A stretch of 21,687 bases of DNA from a virus. Shown one piece after another: positions 7,490 through 15,761 of the stretch. The stretch spans positions 1 to 21,687 of IMG/VR virus record IMGVR_UViG_3300035662_000180; one strand, 5' to 3'. A program made the translations under genes and the position numbers. Every line of letters starts with the position of its first letter. Position 1 is the stretch's first letter. Under the pieces are notes generated by a model. That model worked only from the letters and a program-made list of their open reading frames with translations, ran no database searches and had not been told where the DNA came from.

Positions 7490-7699
7490 ATGGATTTACA
7501 ACAATTCATACATACTATAAATGATGAATTGGGAAATTCATCATTAAATAAACAAAGAAAAAGATACTTAGAAGCACATTTGGAAGAACTTTTGGAATAT
7601 CAAAAGAATAATCCAAATAATACTTTAATACCAAATGCATTAGAATTATTTTGCGATTTAAACCCAAACGCACTGGAGTGTAGAATTTACGATGATTGA
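7490..7699 (+). CDS. Small hypothetical protein between gp27 and gp5
   Basis: The 69-residue acidic protein (starts MDLQQFIHTINDELGNSS, contains a charged helix KQRKRYLEAHLEELLEYQKN, ends LECRIYDD) starts 6 bases after the gp27-like stop and overlaps the gp5-like start by 8 bases. I do not recognise the family. The tight packing on both sides and the absence of any other frame covering this gap support a real gene. A role in hub assembly is suggested only by position. Confidence 0.65.
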   Translation: MDLQQFIHTINDELGNSSLNKQRKRYLEAHLEELLEYQKNNPNNTLIPNALELFCDLNPNALECRIYDD

Positions 7700-9872
7700 A
7701 GAAGCTTTATTGAAATCCAATTACATTGGTAAAGATGGTTTTTATTGGTGGATTGGACAAGTAGCAAATCAAAACTCTTGGAAAAGCAAATCTCAGTTTT
7801 CGGAGGAAAAGGGTTCTGACGGTAAAGTGTGGGCAGCAAGATGTAAGGTAAGAATTGTTGGTCATCATACTTTTGATGGTAATGTTCTTCCTGATGATGA
7901 TTTGCCTTGGGCACAGATTATGATGGACCCTGCTTTTGGAAGTGGTCAAGGTGGTATGGGAGCAACAATAAATTTAAAGGGTGGTGAGACTTGCTTTGGA
8001 TTTTTTATTGACGGAGATGATGCACAACAACCAGTCATAATGGGTCTTCTTCATCGTAGTGATGGTGTTAAGAATTTAATCTCAGAAGAGGTAATAGCAA
8101 AAGAAAAAAGTTCTCAATTCAAACCATTTACTGGACATCCTGGAAATAATATCCCAGCAACTCAAAGAAGTGCAAGAAAAGAAAAAGAAATTATTCCTGA
8201 AAATCCTCAAACAGAAACTTCTCCACTATCAACAAAAGACAAAGTAGATATTGCTTTTAATTCAAATGTTGGATTTTACACTGGGACTACTCGTGTATTT
8301 CCTCAGTATGGAGATAGACTTCAATTTGATGCATCATCTATATGGCAAGTTGCGAAAAAAGCAGATGTAGAAATTACAATACCTAATGGTTGTCAGAATG
8401 GATTAATCGGAGATATTTCACAAGCTCTTCAGAGCTTTATGGCAATTACAAATGGATTAGACCGATATTTAAATGTTTATGTAGATACTGTATTAAATGA
8501 AATTGTAGATATAGGAAATCAAATTCGTAATACTGCTAGGTCTATACTTAGTATCGTAAAACTCATTATCAATAATTTAAGAAATACAATTTTTAAATGT
8601 ATTACTTGGGCATTTAGAAAATTAGTCGGTCTTGTTGTTCCACAACCCCAACAAAAGATTGTTTTGGAATCAATGAAGAAAATTCTTGATGGAATTTTTT
8701 GTATTCTAGAAAAACTTCCATCAAGTCTTTTGGATTTTATTACAAATGCTTTACAGGATTTAGTAGATAGAACAGTAAATGTCCCTCTTTGTGCAGCAGA
8801 AGAATGGACTGCTGGAATTCTTGCTAAACTAATGAATGCGATTGAAGATGCATTATCTGATATAATGTCTGGTATTAGTTGGTTGACTGGTGGATTAGGA
8901 ACAATTTCTGGAATTTTAAATCAAGCAAGTTCTTTGGCATCTCAAATTTTTAGCTTTCTTGAATGCACTGGACTTGCTTGCAAGAAACCACATACTTGGG
9001 CAGCAAAATTTGGACCAAGTGAAAAAGAAGCAGATGATTGGAAAAAAATGGTTAGTAATGTTAATGTGTTTAAAACTGCTGCTAAAGCAGGAAGTTCAAT
9101 AGAAGTTTCTCTTCGTAATACTCCTTTATATTCTGCAACTGATACTTTTGGGTCTGGATTTGGTGGTTTGATTGATAGAGCACTTAATAATGCATCTTGT
9201 GTGTCTAAAGTTCTTAATCCACAGAATCAGGATGATTTAATGAGAATGCCAATTGGAAGCAGATGGAAAACGTGCATACCACCACAAGTTTATATCACAG
9301 GTGACGGAGTTGGTGCTAAAGCAATTCCAATAGTTGGTGATAATGGTAAGATTTTCTCTGTTCAAATTGCCAACAGGGGAGTTGGTTATACAAATGGAAC
9401 AACAGATGTAAGAATTGTTGATAAAAGTAATTATGGTTTAGGTGCAACTGCAAGAGTTGAGGTGAATGAAAAAGATGGTGGTATTGATAAAGTTATAATT
9501 CTAAATTCTGGTGATGGATATTGTAAAGGCAATGTTACAGCACCAGGAATAAGTTCTTCTATAACTGGCACAGTTACTGATGTTGTGGTAGATAAACCAG
9601 GATATGGATATACAACTGGGGATAAAATTACTGATGGTAAAAATACTTATGAACCAATTATTTCTCCTGGAAGTGGAGCAATTGTAGATGTTAAGTTGCC
9701 AACAAATATTATAGGAGAATTTAAAACCATTCCCACACTAACTATAAATACCAACACAGGAGTAGGAGCAGAACTCATTCCAGTTATGCAATTTACTCCA
9801 AATTATTCTTCAACAACTGGTGTTCCAGCAGTCTCTGGAATCGCAGTAACCTCAGTGATAGATTGTGTATGA
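7692..9872 (+). CDS. gp5: Baseplate central spike protein, T4 gp5 type without lysozyme
   Basis: Residues 10-125 form a gp5-like OB-fold: FYWWIGQVAN, RCKVRIVGHHTFDGNVLP, LPWAQIMMDP, GGMGATINLKGGETCFGFFIDGDD and QPVIMGLLHR, matching T4 gp5 strands that bind gp27. T4 gp5 then carries a lysozyme domain and a triple beta-helix. Here residues about 230-440 are hydrophobic helices (for example ILSIVKLIINNLRNTIF, SLASQIFSFLECTGLACKK) with no lysozyme motif, and about 530-700 hold repeated GxGY modules (NRGVGYTNG, NSGDGYCKG, KPGYGYTTG). So the protein likely trims to a hub-plug function, with cell-wall cutting done by other tail proteins. It overlaps the preceding gene by 8 bases and the next by 4 (ATGA). 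Confidence 0.8.
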   Translation: MIEEALLKSNYIGKDGFYWWIGQVANQNSWKSKSQFSEEKGSDGKVWAARCKVRIVGHHTFDGNVLPDDDLPWAQIMMDPAFGSGQGGMGATINLKGGETCFGFFIDGDDAQQPVIMGLLHRSDGVKNLISEEVIAKEKSSQFKPFTGHPGNNIPATQRSARKEKEIIPENPQTETSPLSTKDKVDIAFNSNVGFYTGTTRVFPQYGDRLQFDASSIWQVAKKADVEITIPNGCQNGLIGDISQALQSFMAITNGLDRYLNVYVDTVLNEIVDIGNQIRNTARSILSIVKLIINNLRNTIFKCITWAFRKLVGLVVPQPQQKIVLESMKKILDGIFCILEKLPSSLLDFITNALQDLVDRTVNVPLCAAEEWTAGILAKLMNAIEDALSDIMSGISWLTGGLGTISGILNQASSLASQIFSFLECTGLACKKPHTWAAKFGPSEKEADDWKKMVSNVNVFKTAAKAGSSIEVSLRNTPLYSATDTFGSGFGGLIDRALNNASCVSKVLNPQNQDDLMRMPIGSRWKTCIPPQVYITGDGVGAKAIPIVGDNGKIFSVQIANRGVGYTNGTTDVRIVDKSNYGLGATARVEVNEKDGGIDKVIILNSGDGYCKGNVTAPGISSSITGTVTDVVVDKPGYGYTTGDKITDGKNTYEPIISPGSGAIVDVKLPTNIIGEFKTIPTLTINTNTGVGAELIPVMQFTPNYSSTTGVPAVSGIAVTSVIDCV

Positions 9873-10453
9873 CAACTCCAGACCCACATTTAAGACAGAC
9901 TGACCATTTTATAGAAGCTTGTGGAGTAGAAAGTCCTCATAATGGGAAGATAGACTATTCTTGCACAACAAAAAAAGGTCAAGGATTTATCTATTATGAA
10001 AATGGTGATTTAGATATTGTTGCCGATAAAACATCAAAAGAAGTTGTCGGAAGAAAAATTACCAATGAATCTGAACCAGCAAAAATTATTCGTGCGGAAA
10101 ATGGAGGAATAGTTCTATCTGCACCCTATGGAACTGTTACAATTGTTGCAGCAAACATTCGGTTTGTTGCTCTTGATGGGACAGGAGGAGGAGAGATTAC
10201 ATTTCAAGCATCCAAATTAATTCATCAAGACGCTCCAACGGTCACTACACAAGGAACAAATACAACAACTGCAGCAGCAAATAATGCTTCAGTAACTGGA
10301 AGCACTGCATCTTTAAGTGCGAATACACAAGCAGAAGTTCAATCAGGAATAGACTCCGATAAGTCTTCTGTTTTGGGCAAAATATTAGATGCAATTACTA
10401 GGTTTAAAAATTTCTTTGCTTCCATTTGCTCTGATAATCCTGGAGGCAAATAA
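9869..10453 (+). CDS. Small structural protein, candidate spike tip
   Basis: I place the start at ATG 9869, which overlaps the gp5 stop as ATGA; the frame is open a little further upstream but only from a TTG. The 194-residue protein has an N-terminal part with PDPHLRQTDHFIEACG and KGQGFIYYENGDLDIVADK, then short alternating strands (GGIVLSAPYGTVTIVAANIR, FVALDGTGGGEITFQASKL) like the beta-helix tips of gp5/VgrG-type spikes, a Thr/Asn/Ala-rich spacer (TTQGTNTTTAAANNASVTGS), and a C-terminal helix ILDAITRFKNFFASICSD. The strand pattern and the position directly after a gp5 that seems to lack its own beta-helix suggest a separate spike piece. This is inference; the family is not recognised with certainty. 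Confidence 0.6.
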   Translation: MTTPDPHLRQTDHFIEACGVESPHNGKIDYSCTTKKGQGFIYYENGDLDIVADKTSKEVVGRKITNESEPAKIIRAENGGIVLSAPYGTVTIVAANIRFVALDGTGGGEITFQASKLIHQDAPTVTTQGTNTTTAAANNASVTGSTASLSANTQAEVQSGIDSDKSSVLGKILDAITRFKNFFASICSDNPGGK

Positions 10454-11277
10454 TGGCAGATTTTACAGTTGCTAACATTGGAGAAAAACTAATTGTAGGT
10501 CAATTGGATATGTCCTTTTTGACTGCTACTGCAGAAATTACTCCGGGAACAGCAGTTATTAATGGTCCTTGTTATATTGGTTTGACCCCACAGATTGGAG
10601 TTGCAAGAGCAACTTGTATGATTGGACCACCAGTGCCAGGTCTTACTGTTCCTGCTTCTCTTGAAGTTTCTGGAATCGCAAATTTTGTTGGAGATACAAA
10701 TACAATAGGAATTTCTAAATTTTTGGGTCTTGCTATGAAATTAGCAGCAGATATATCTTCTGCTATAAAAGTCAATTCGGGAGCACACATTTCCACTGCA
10801 AACAAAGTAATTACTGGAAATCTCAATGTTACTGAAAATGTAACCGCAGTTCGATATTTTGGAGATATTAGTGCTTGTGTCGGAAAAAAAAATTTTGATA
10901 TTCCACATCCATCAAAACCAGGATGGAGACTAAGGCACGTTTGTATTGAAGGTCCAACTGCTGATGTTTTTGTGAGAGGGCAACTTGATAATAAAAATGT
11001 TATTGAACTTCCATATTATTGGAAAAATTTAGTTGATGTTGAGACCATTACTGTTCATCTTACACCAATTGAAATGCATCAAGAATTATTTGTAGATAAA
11101 ATTGAGTGGGGAAATAAAATTTATATTAAAAATAATTCTGGTTCAGCAATTAAGTGTTATTATACTGTTTATGGTGAAAGAAAGGATACATCTAAAAATA
11201 TTCCAGAATACGAAGGTACTTATGACGATTATCCAGGTGATAATCGTGAATATGTTTTAAGTGCAATAAGGAGTTGA
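10453..11277 (+). CDS. Virion structural protein with tail-fibre C-terminal domain
   Basis: The 274-residue protein starts at ATG 10453 in a TAATG junction, with GGAGG at 10442-10446 as a good ribosome binding site. Residues 1-140 are Gly/Ala/Thr-rich strands (TAEITPGTAVINGPCYIGLT, PPVPGLTVPASLEVSGIANF, then ISSAIKVNSGAHIS and VTAVRYFGDISA). From about 147 there is a compact domain seen at the ends of many phage fibre and structural proteins: KKNFDIPHPSKPGWRLRHVC, IEGPTADVFVRG, VIELPYYWKNLV, ETITVHLTPI, KIYIKNNSG and YYTVYGERKD. It is probably a short fibre or fibre-attachment protein on the baseplate. The receptor and exact position are unknown. Confidence 0.65.
   Translation: MADFTVANIGEKLIVGQLDMSFLTATAEITPGTAVINGPCYIGLTPQIGVARATCMIGPPVPGLTVPASLEVSGIANFVGDTNTIGISKFLGLAMKLAADISSAIKVNSGAHISTANKVITGNLNVTENVTAVRYFGDISACVGKKNFDIPHPSKPGWRLRHVCIEGPTADVFVRGQLDNKNVIELPYYWKNLVDVETITVHLTPIEMHQELFVDKIEWGNKIYIKNNSGSAIKCYYTVYGERKDTSKNIPEYEGTYDDYPGDNREYVLSAIRS
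11268..11273 (+). promoter_or_regulatory. Strong Shine-Dalgarno AAGGAG
   Basis: AAGGAG lies 7 bases before ATG 11281 and is the clearest ribosome binding site in the window. It supports that start and shows this gene does not rely only on coupling to the upstream gene, whose stop is 3 bases away. Confidence 0.7.
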
Positions 11278-11280
11278 TAT

Positions 11281-12333
11281 ATGCCAGTACAGGAAATTAT
11301 TGATGAATATAAATCAGAAATTGTTTCACTGGATAATCAAGTAAGTTCTTTGGGTACTTTGGTAGATCCATTGCAATTGAAGATTAATCGTTTTATTAAC
11401 CCTGTAGCACAACTTGATTTGGAAGTTTGCAATTTAACCGTAAAAATTAATCAAAAGATTTATGATATTGGAATTGTTGCAAACAATGCAAATGCTTGCG
11501 GATGTGGTTCAACTGCAACTCGTACAGAGGTCATTTATGATAGTGTTGGTGCTATAGTCGGAGTTACAACAACAACTTACACTATTGGTAATTATTATTA
11601 TTACGAACAAGTTAAAGCACATCGTATTAATGCAGAAAATACTTCATATACTGGAACTGATCCCTATGGACCATATTTTGGAACTGACGGTTCTACAACT
11701 TTTACGACTGGAATAGGTTATGCTACCACTGTAAATGGAATTGACAATGATTCCATTACAAGTTTAACAATCACAAATCCTGGTTATGGATACACACCAG
11801 GAACTTATTATCGTCAAGAATTAACTGGTGAAATAGGAACTGGTGGACTTGTTGATATTATAGTAGGAAGTGGAGGGACAATAATTACTTCAGTGATTGT
11901 GAATAATGGTGGAACTGGATATCAAACTAATCAAAGTGTTGGTGTTCTTTCATTTCCTGGTGCATCTTTTAACATTTCCCGTGTAGGTTCTCCTATTCTT
12001 GGTGTTGGTACAGATACTTATATTGTTGCAAGTTCTGGTGTAGGAAGTGTTTTTGTTCCCACCGTATCCTCTGGAAATGTGAGTATTTGTTCCACATCTT
12101 GTGCGACATATTCATCTCAATTTACAATATTAAGTAATGATTTGTCATCTCTTCGTGCGAAACGAGATAGTTTATTATCTGGAACCAATCATCTTAAAAC
12201 AGAATCCAAAAAAATGTATGTACAAAGATATGGATTCGTTTTTGCACAAGGTGATTTAAATTCAAGAAAAAGTACGGTAAATAGTATTATAGGTACTTTA
12301 TCTGATTCTACTTACGGCGATTATTTTGTATGA
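11281..12333 (+). CDS. Structural protein with paired helical ends and Cys clusters
   Basis: The 350-residue protein has a helical N-terminus (about 1-70, IIDEYKSEIVSLDNQVSSLG ... LDLEVCNLTVKINQK), a Cys pair C73/C75 (NACGCGS), a strand-rich centre with two GxGY modules (NPGYGYTPG, NNGGTGYQTN), a second Cys pair C270/C274 (ICSTSC) and a second helix (about 276-315, FTILSNDLSSLRAKRDSLLS). The end helices could pair as a coiled coil and the Cys pairs would then sit side by side at the base of the central beta domain. It is surely a virion protein by context (between fibre genes, strong AAGGAG, ATGA overlap with the next gene). I do not recognise a named family. Confidence 0.6.
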   Translation: MPVQEIIDEYKSEIVSLDNQVSSLGTLVDPLQLKINRFINPVAQLDLEVCNLTVKINQKIYDIGIVANNANACGCGSTATRTEVIYDSVGAIVGVTTTTYTIGNYYYYEQVKAHRINAENTSYTGTDPYGPYFGTDGSTTFTTGIGYATTVNGIDNDSITSLTITNPGYGYTPGTYYRQELTGEIGTGGLVDIIVGSGGTIITSVIVNNGGTGYQTNQSVGVLSFPGASFNISRVGSPILGVGTDTYIVASSGVGSVFVPTVSSGNVSICSTSCATYSSQFTILSNDLSSLRAKRDSLLSGTNHLKTESKKMYVQRYGFVFAQGDLNSRKSTVNSIIGTLSDSTYGDYFV

Positions 12334-15074
12334 GTATACTTTTAAGGGATACGAGAACTGGTCTTATAACATCAACCGATTTAATTGAACCTTGGCTTGG
12401 ATTGTATCTTCGTGAAAATCCAGATATTGTAAAAGTTGGAATTGCATTAAATGAAAATAAAAATTATTATCCATATTTAAACGATAGTGCTATTGATAGC
12501 AACGATCCCGGTGTGAGTCTCGGATTAGTTTATAATCCTGGTTTGAATAGATTGGGAATAAACACAACAAATCCACAAGCAACACTTGATGTTTTTGGTA
12601 ATTTAAATGTAAGTGGTGTTGGAACAATTACAAAAAGATTTGACGTTGGGTATGGTGGGACAGTTTTTACTGTACTTAATAGTGGAGACTCAAATATTGT
12701 TGGACTCGGTTCAACTTATTCTGGAAATGTTGGTATTGGCAGCAACATACCAACACAAAAACTTGATATTGCAGGAAGTATAAAAGTAGATGAAAATATA
12801 TATGATTCTGTAAATTATTCTGGAGTTACTGGATATTATCTTTCCCGAGACATTAATGGAATTAGATGGGTTGAAATAACCCCTGCCAGTGCTGCTGGAA
12901 TTCTTGTTTATAATGACTTGTCTTTAATTGGAACTGGACAGTCTTTTTTTGGAATAAATTTTAACACAGGACGAGGTGCTGGTGTTAACACTGATCCAGT
13001 TCAGGCATTTGTAAATTCAAGTAATTCAAACATTGCAGATGTTTATGTTTATGATTATTGGGATTATGTAAATGGAAGTACATCAATCTACAGAAATTCT
13101 AATGTTGGAATTAACAATTCAAATCCTTCTTTTTCTCTGGATGTTGTCGGAACAGCAAGTGTTACTCAGACATTTCAAGTTGGAATTTCAGGCACAGTAT
13201 TTACCACGACTGGAATTGGTTCGGTTGGAGTTGGAACCAATTTACCAATTAAAGATGTAGATATTGTAAAGGAGGTTTTATTTCAAAATACAGTAGAACT
13301 TAATTCTTCATTGATTGATATAAACAACAGCACTGCTACTGGAAAATTTGATTATCGTCTTTCTTCTGTAGGAACCGGAGTATCTTGGAGACCTTCTGGT
13401 GTTCAAACTCAAAATATCATATATGTAACCAAAGATGGTAATGATGCAAACAGTGGATTACTTGAAGGTGATGCAAAAGCAACTGTAGGAGCAGCAGCAT
13501 CAATTGCACAAGATGGTGATACAATTTATATACGTCCTGGTGTTTATTTTGAAAATAATCCTATCGGTTTGAGAACTGATGTAACAGTATCAGGACAAGA
13601 TTTGAGATTAGTCACAATCGTTCCACAAAATCGCACAAAAGATGTATTTCACGTTCGTAGAGGTTGCTTAATAGAAAATTTAAATTTTGCTGGTGGAGCA
13701 CCAGGAGATCCAAATGCAGTTTCAATTGCTCATACTGGATGTGCAGCAGTTGCATTTCCTCCAATAGATATTGCCGACCGTGCAAATACTGGATATATTG
13801 CTGCAGGACCAACATTAGAAGGTCCATCTGGAAGATGGAGAAGTCCATACATTAGAAATTGTACCAACTTTATGACAAAAAGTATTGGTATGAAGATTGA
13901 TGGAAATCACGCAAGTGTTTCAGATCCTATTAATAATATTGGAAATAATCTCAAGTGTATGGTTTGTGATTCATTTACTCAATATAATGAAAATGGTATT
14001 GGTGTTTCCATTACAAACAATGGTTATGCTCAATTAGTATCTATTTTTACAATTAATTGTGATAAAGGAATTTATTGTGATAGTGGAGGATCTTGCGACC
14101 TTACAAACTCCAACTCTTCATTTGGTAATTATGGATTGTATGCAGTTGGATTGGGTTCTACAGAATTTACTGGAAAGGTTAATCCTGTTCCTCAAAATTT
14201 TGGACCAGTTATAACAAGAGTAACTCCTGGTGTGAATGCAAATAGTGATAAAGTTGAACTTACAAATGTAAAGGATGTATATAATGTACCACGAAGACCT
14301 TATGATGGTCAGGCTTTATTTTTCCAGATTAGTAATTTGGATGGGAGATATCCAGATGCAGCAAGTTTCCCAACTTTAACTTTACCGATGGTTAGAGTAC
14401 AAGAAATTAAAATAATAGATGCTGGATCTGGATATAGTGCTTCATCTCCACCTAATGTCCGCATTATTGATAGTAACGATAATACACAACAACCAAAAGG
14501 ACCTCAAAGTATTATAGCACAATTAAGTCCCACAGTAGATACAAATGATGGGAGTATCCTTTCAGTTGATGTTATAAGTAGTGGGAGAAATTATCTACCT
14601 ACTCAAAATTTAATAGTTCAAATTGATTCACCAATTGGTATAGGTACTACTGCAACGGCAATAGTTATTACACAACCAATTTATTATACAGTTGATGTTG
14701 CCACTCAAGTTTCTGTTGGTGGCACAACAACAGTTACATTCAATGAAAGAATTCCTTATGAGTTATATGGTGATGAAGATGTTTCATTAAAAAGAATTAG
14801 CAGAATTCTTACGAGTTCTCACTCTTTTGAATATATTGGTACTGGCACAAGTATAAATACTTCCACACCTTTTCAGGGGGCAGTTCCTATAAAAGCAAAT
14901 GAAATTGTTGCTTTAGATGGGGCACAAGTGCCATTCACAAGTACAGACCAAAAAGGTAATTTTGATATCGGAGAAGGTCTTCAGATTAATCAACCGACAA
15001 GAACAATTAGAGGGAGAGATTTTAGTAGAGCAATTCAGGCAGAAGTTACACCACTGATTTTAGCATTAAGATAG
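12330..15074 (+). CDS. Large tail fibre with parallel beta-helix domain
   Basis: The 914-residue protein starts in an ATGA overlap. Residues 1-70 probably attach to the virion (STDLIEPWLGLYLRENPDIV). Residues 70-310 carry fibre-shaft repeats of the form VGIxxxxPxxxLDVxG (LGINTTNPQATLDVFG, VGIGSNIPTQKLDIAG, VGINNSNPSFSLDVVG). From about 364 to 615 there is a pectate-lyase-like parallel beta-helix: YVTKDGNDANSGLLEGDAKA, DGDTIYIRPGVYFENNPI, FHVRRGCLIENLNFAG, YIRNCTNF, SITNNGYAQLVSIFT, LTNSNSSFGNYGLYAVG. GxGY modules follow (DAGSGYSASSPPNVRI, SSGRNYLP), and the end FDIGEGLQINQPTRTIRG ... TPLILALR is typical of cyanophage fibres. It probably recognises or cleaves a surface polysaccharide; catalytic residues cannot be assigned. 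The beta-helix is closely related to the one in the partial fibre at 18721. Confidence 0.75.
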   Translation: MSILLRDTRTGLITSTDLIEPWLGLYLRENPDIVKVGIALNENKNYYPYLNDSAIDSNDPGVSLGLVYNPGLNRLGINTTNPQATLDVFGNLNVSGVGTITKRFDVGYGGTVFTVLNSGDSNIVGLGSTYSGNVGIGSNIPTQKLDIAGSIKVDENIYDSVNYSGVTGYYLSRDINGIRWVEITPASAAGILVYNDLSLIGTGQSFFGINFNTGRGAGVNTDPVQAFVNSSNSNIADVYVYDYWDYVNGSTSIYRNSNVGINNSNPSFSLDVVGTASVTQTFQVGISGTVFTTTGIGSVGVGTNLPIKDVDIVKEVLFQNTVELNSSLIDINNSTATGKFDYRLSSVGTGVSWRPSGVQTQNIIYVTKDGNDANSGLLEGDAKATVGAAASIAQDGDTIYIRPGVYFENNPIGLRTDVTVSGQDLRLVTIVPQNRTKDVFHVRRGCLIENLNFAGGAPGDPNAVSIAHTGCAAVAFPPIDIADRANTGYIAAGPTLEGPSGRWRSPYIRNCTNFMTKSIGMKIDGNHASVSDPINNIGNNLKCMVCDSFTQYNENGIGVSITNNGYAQLVSIFTINCDKGIYCDSGGSCDLTNSNSSFGNYGLYAVGLGSTEFTGKVNPVPQNFGPVITRVTPGVNANSDKVELTNVKDVYNVPRRPYDGQALFFQISNLDGRYPDAASFPTLTLPMVRVQEIKIIDAGSGYSASSPPNVRIIDSNDNTQQPKGPQSIIAQLSPTVDTNDGSILSVDVISSGRNYLPTQNLIVQIDSPIGIGTTATAIVITQPIYYTVDVATQVSVGGTTTVTFNERIPYELYGDEDVSLKRISRILTSSHSFEYIGTGTSINTSTPFQGAVPIKANEIVALDGAQVPFTSTDQKGNFDIGEGLQINQPTRTIRGRDFSRAIQAEVTPLILALR

Positions 15075-15078
15075 TAAT

Positions 15079-15759
15079 ATGGCAGTTTCACCACTTAATA
15101 CATATTTGACCATAGCAGTTCCTGTCGCACCAGGAGAGCAGACTGTTTATACAGTCCCCACTGGACAATCTTCTATTTTGTTATATGCTCAAGTTGCGAA
15201 TGTTGGAGTCAACACTTATCCAATAGTTACACTTACACATAGAAGAACAAGTAGTTCTCAAAGAACAGTAGGGAATACAAGGAATACAAGGATTGCGAAA
15301 AATATAGAAGTTCCTCCAAATGATGTTGCTATTTTGATTGATGGTCGTCTGGTTTTGGAAAAGAGTGCAATTATCACTGACTCAATCGTTCTTTCCGGGA
15401 TACAATCCGGGATTGTTTCAATTTCTACTTGCACTTATGATAATCAAACAGGAATTACAACTGTCACAACAGTAACTCCTCATAATTTTGTAGCAGGTGA
15501 TGAAGTCACAATGAGTGGTCTTGCATTTACTTGTTCAAGTCAGTTTATAGGACTTACTACTACAATTTTTCCATCACCTCAAAAGTCTTTTGTTATAGAT
15601 TCTATTATTGGGAGTGTAGGAACATCAAAAACGTTTGTGACCAATTCTGGTATAACCATTGGTATTGCACACACTTATGTAAGTGGTGGTCAAGTAGGTC
15701 CGTTGCAAATGGAATTCCTTTGTAGCATTCTTGAAACTAATGTATCTGGCATTGTATAA
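15079..15759 (+). CDS. Virion structural protein, cyanophage type
   Basis: The 226-residue protein starts 4 bases after the fibre stop. It has two parts: residues 1-115 form strands with AVSPLNTYLTIAVPVAPGEQ, VYTVPTGQSSILLYAQVANV and a basic loop (THRRTSSSQRTVGNTRNTRI), ending VPPNDVAILIDGRLVLEKSA; residues 120-226 hold VTPHNFVAGDEVTMSGLAFT, a motif common in cyanophage structural proteins, and a strand-rich end. It probably joins fibres to the baseplate or decorates a fibre. The precise family is not assigned. Confidence 0.6.
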   Translation: MAVSPLNTYLTIAVPVAPGEQTVYTVPTGQSSILLYAQVANVGVNTYPIVTLTHRRTSSSQRTVGNTRNTRIAKNIEVPPNDVAILIDGRLVLEKSAIITDSIVLSGIQSGIVSISTCTYDNQTGITTVTTVTPHNFVAGDEVTMSGLAFTCSSQFIGLTTTIFPSPQKSFVIDSIIGSVGTSKTFVTNSGITIGIAHTYVSGGQVGPLQMEFLCSILETNVSGIV

Positions 15760-15761
15760 TT

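Noticed and set aside
9743-9750. Perfect TATAAATA inside the gp5-like gene
   Set aside because: It lies 119 bases before the next start, not at the 29-base spacing seen elsewhere; several chance matches to this 8-mer are expected in AT-rich DNA of this length.
9863-9868. TTG start extending the gene after gp5 by two residues
   Set aside because: ATG 9869 forms a standard ATGA overlap with the gp5 stop, a junction type used repeatedly in this window.
14852-14859. Perfect TATAAATA inside the 914-residue fibre gene
   Set aside because: It is over 200 bases before the next ATG and lies in well-conserved fibre coding sequence, so it is most likely chance.
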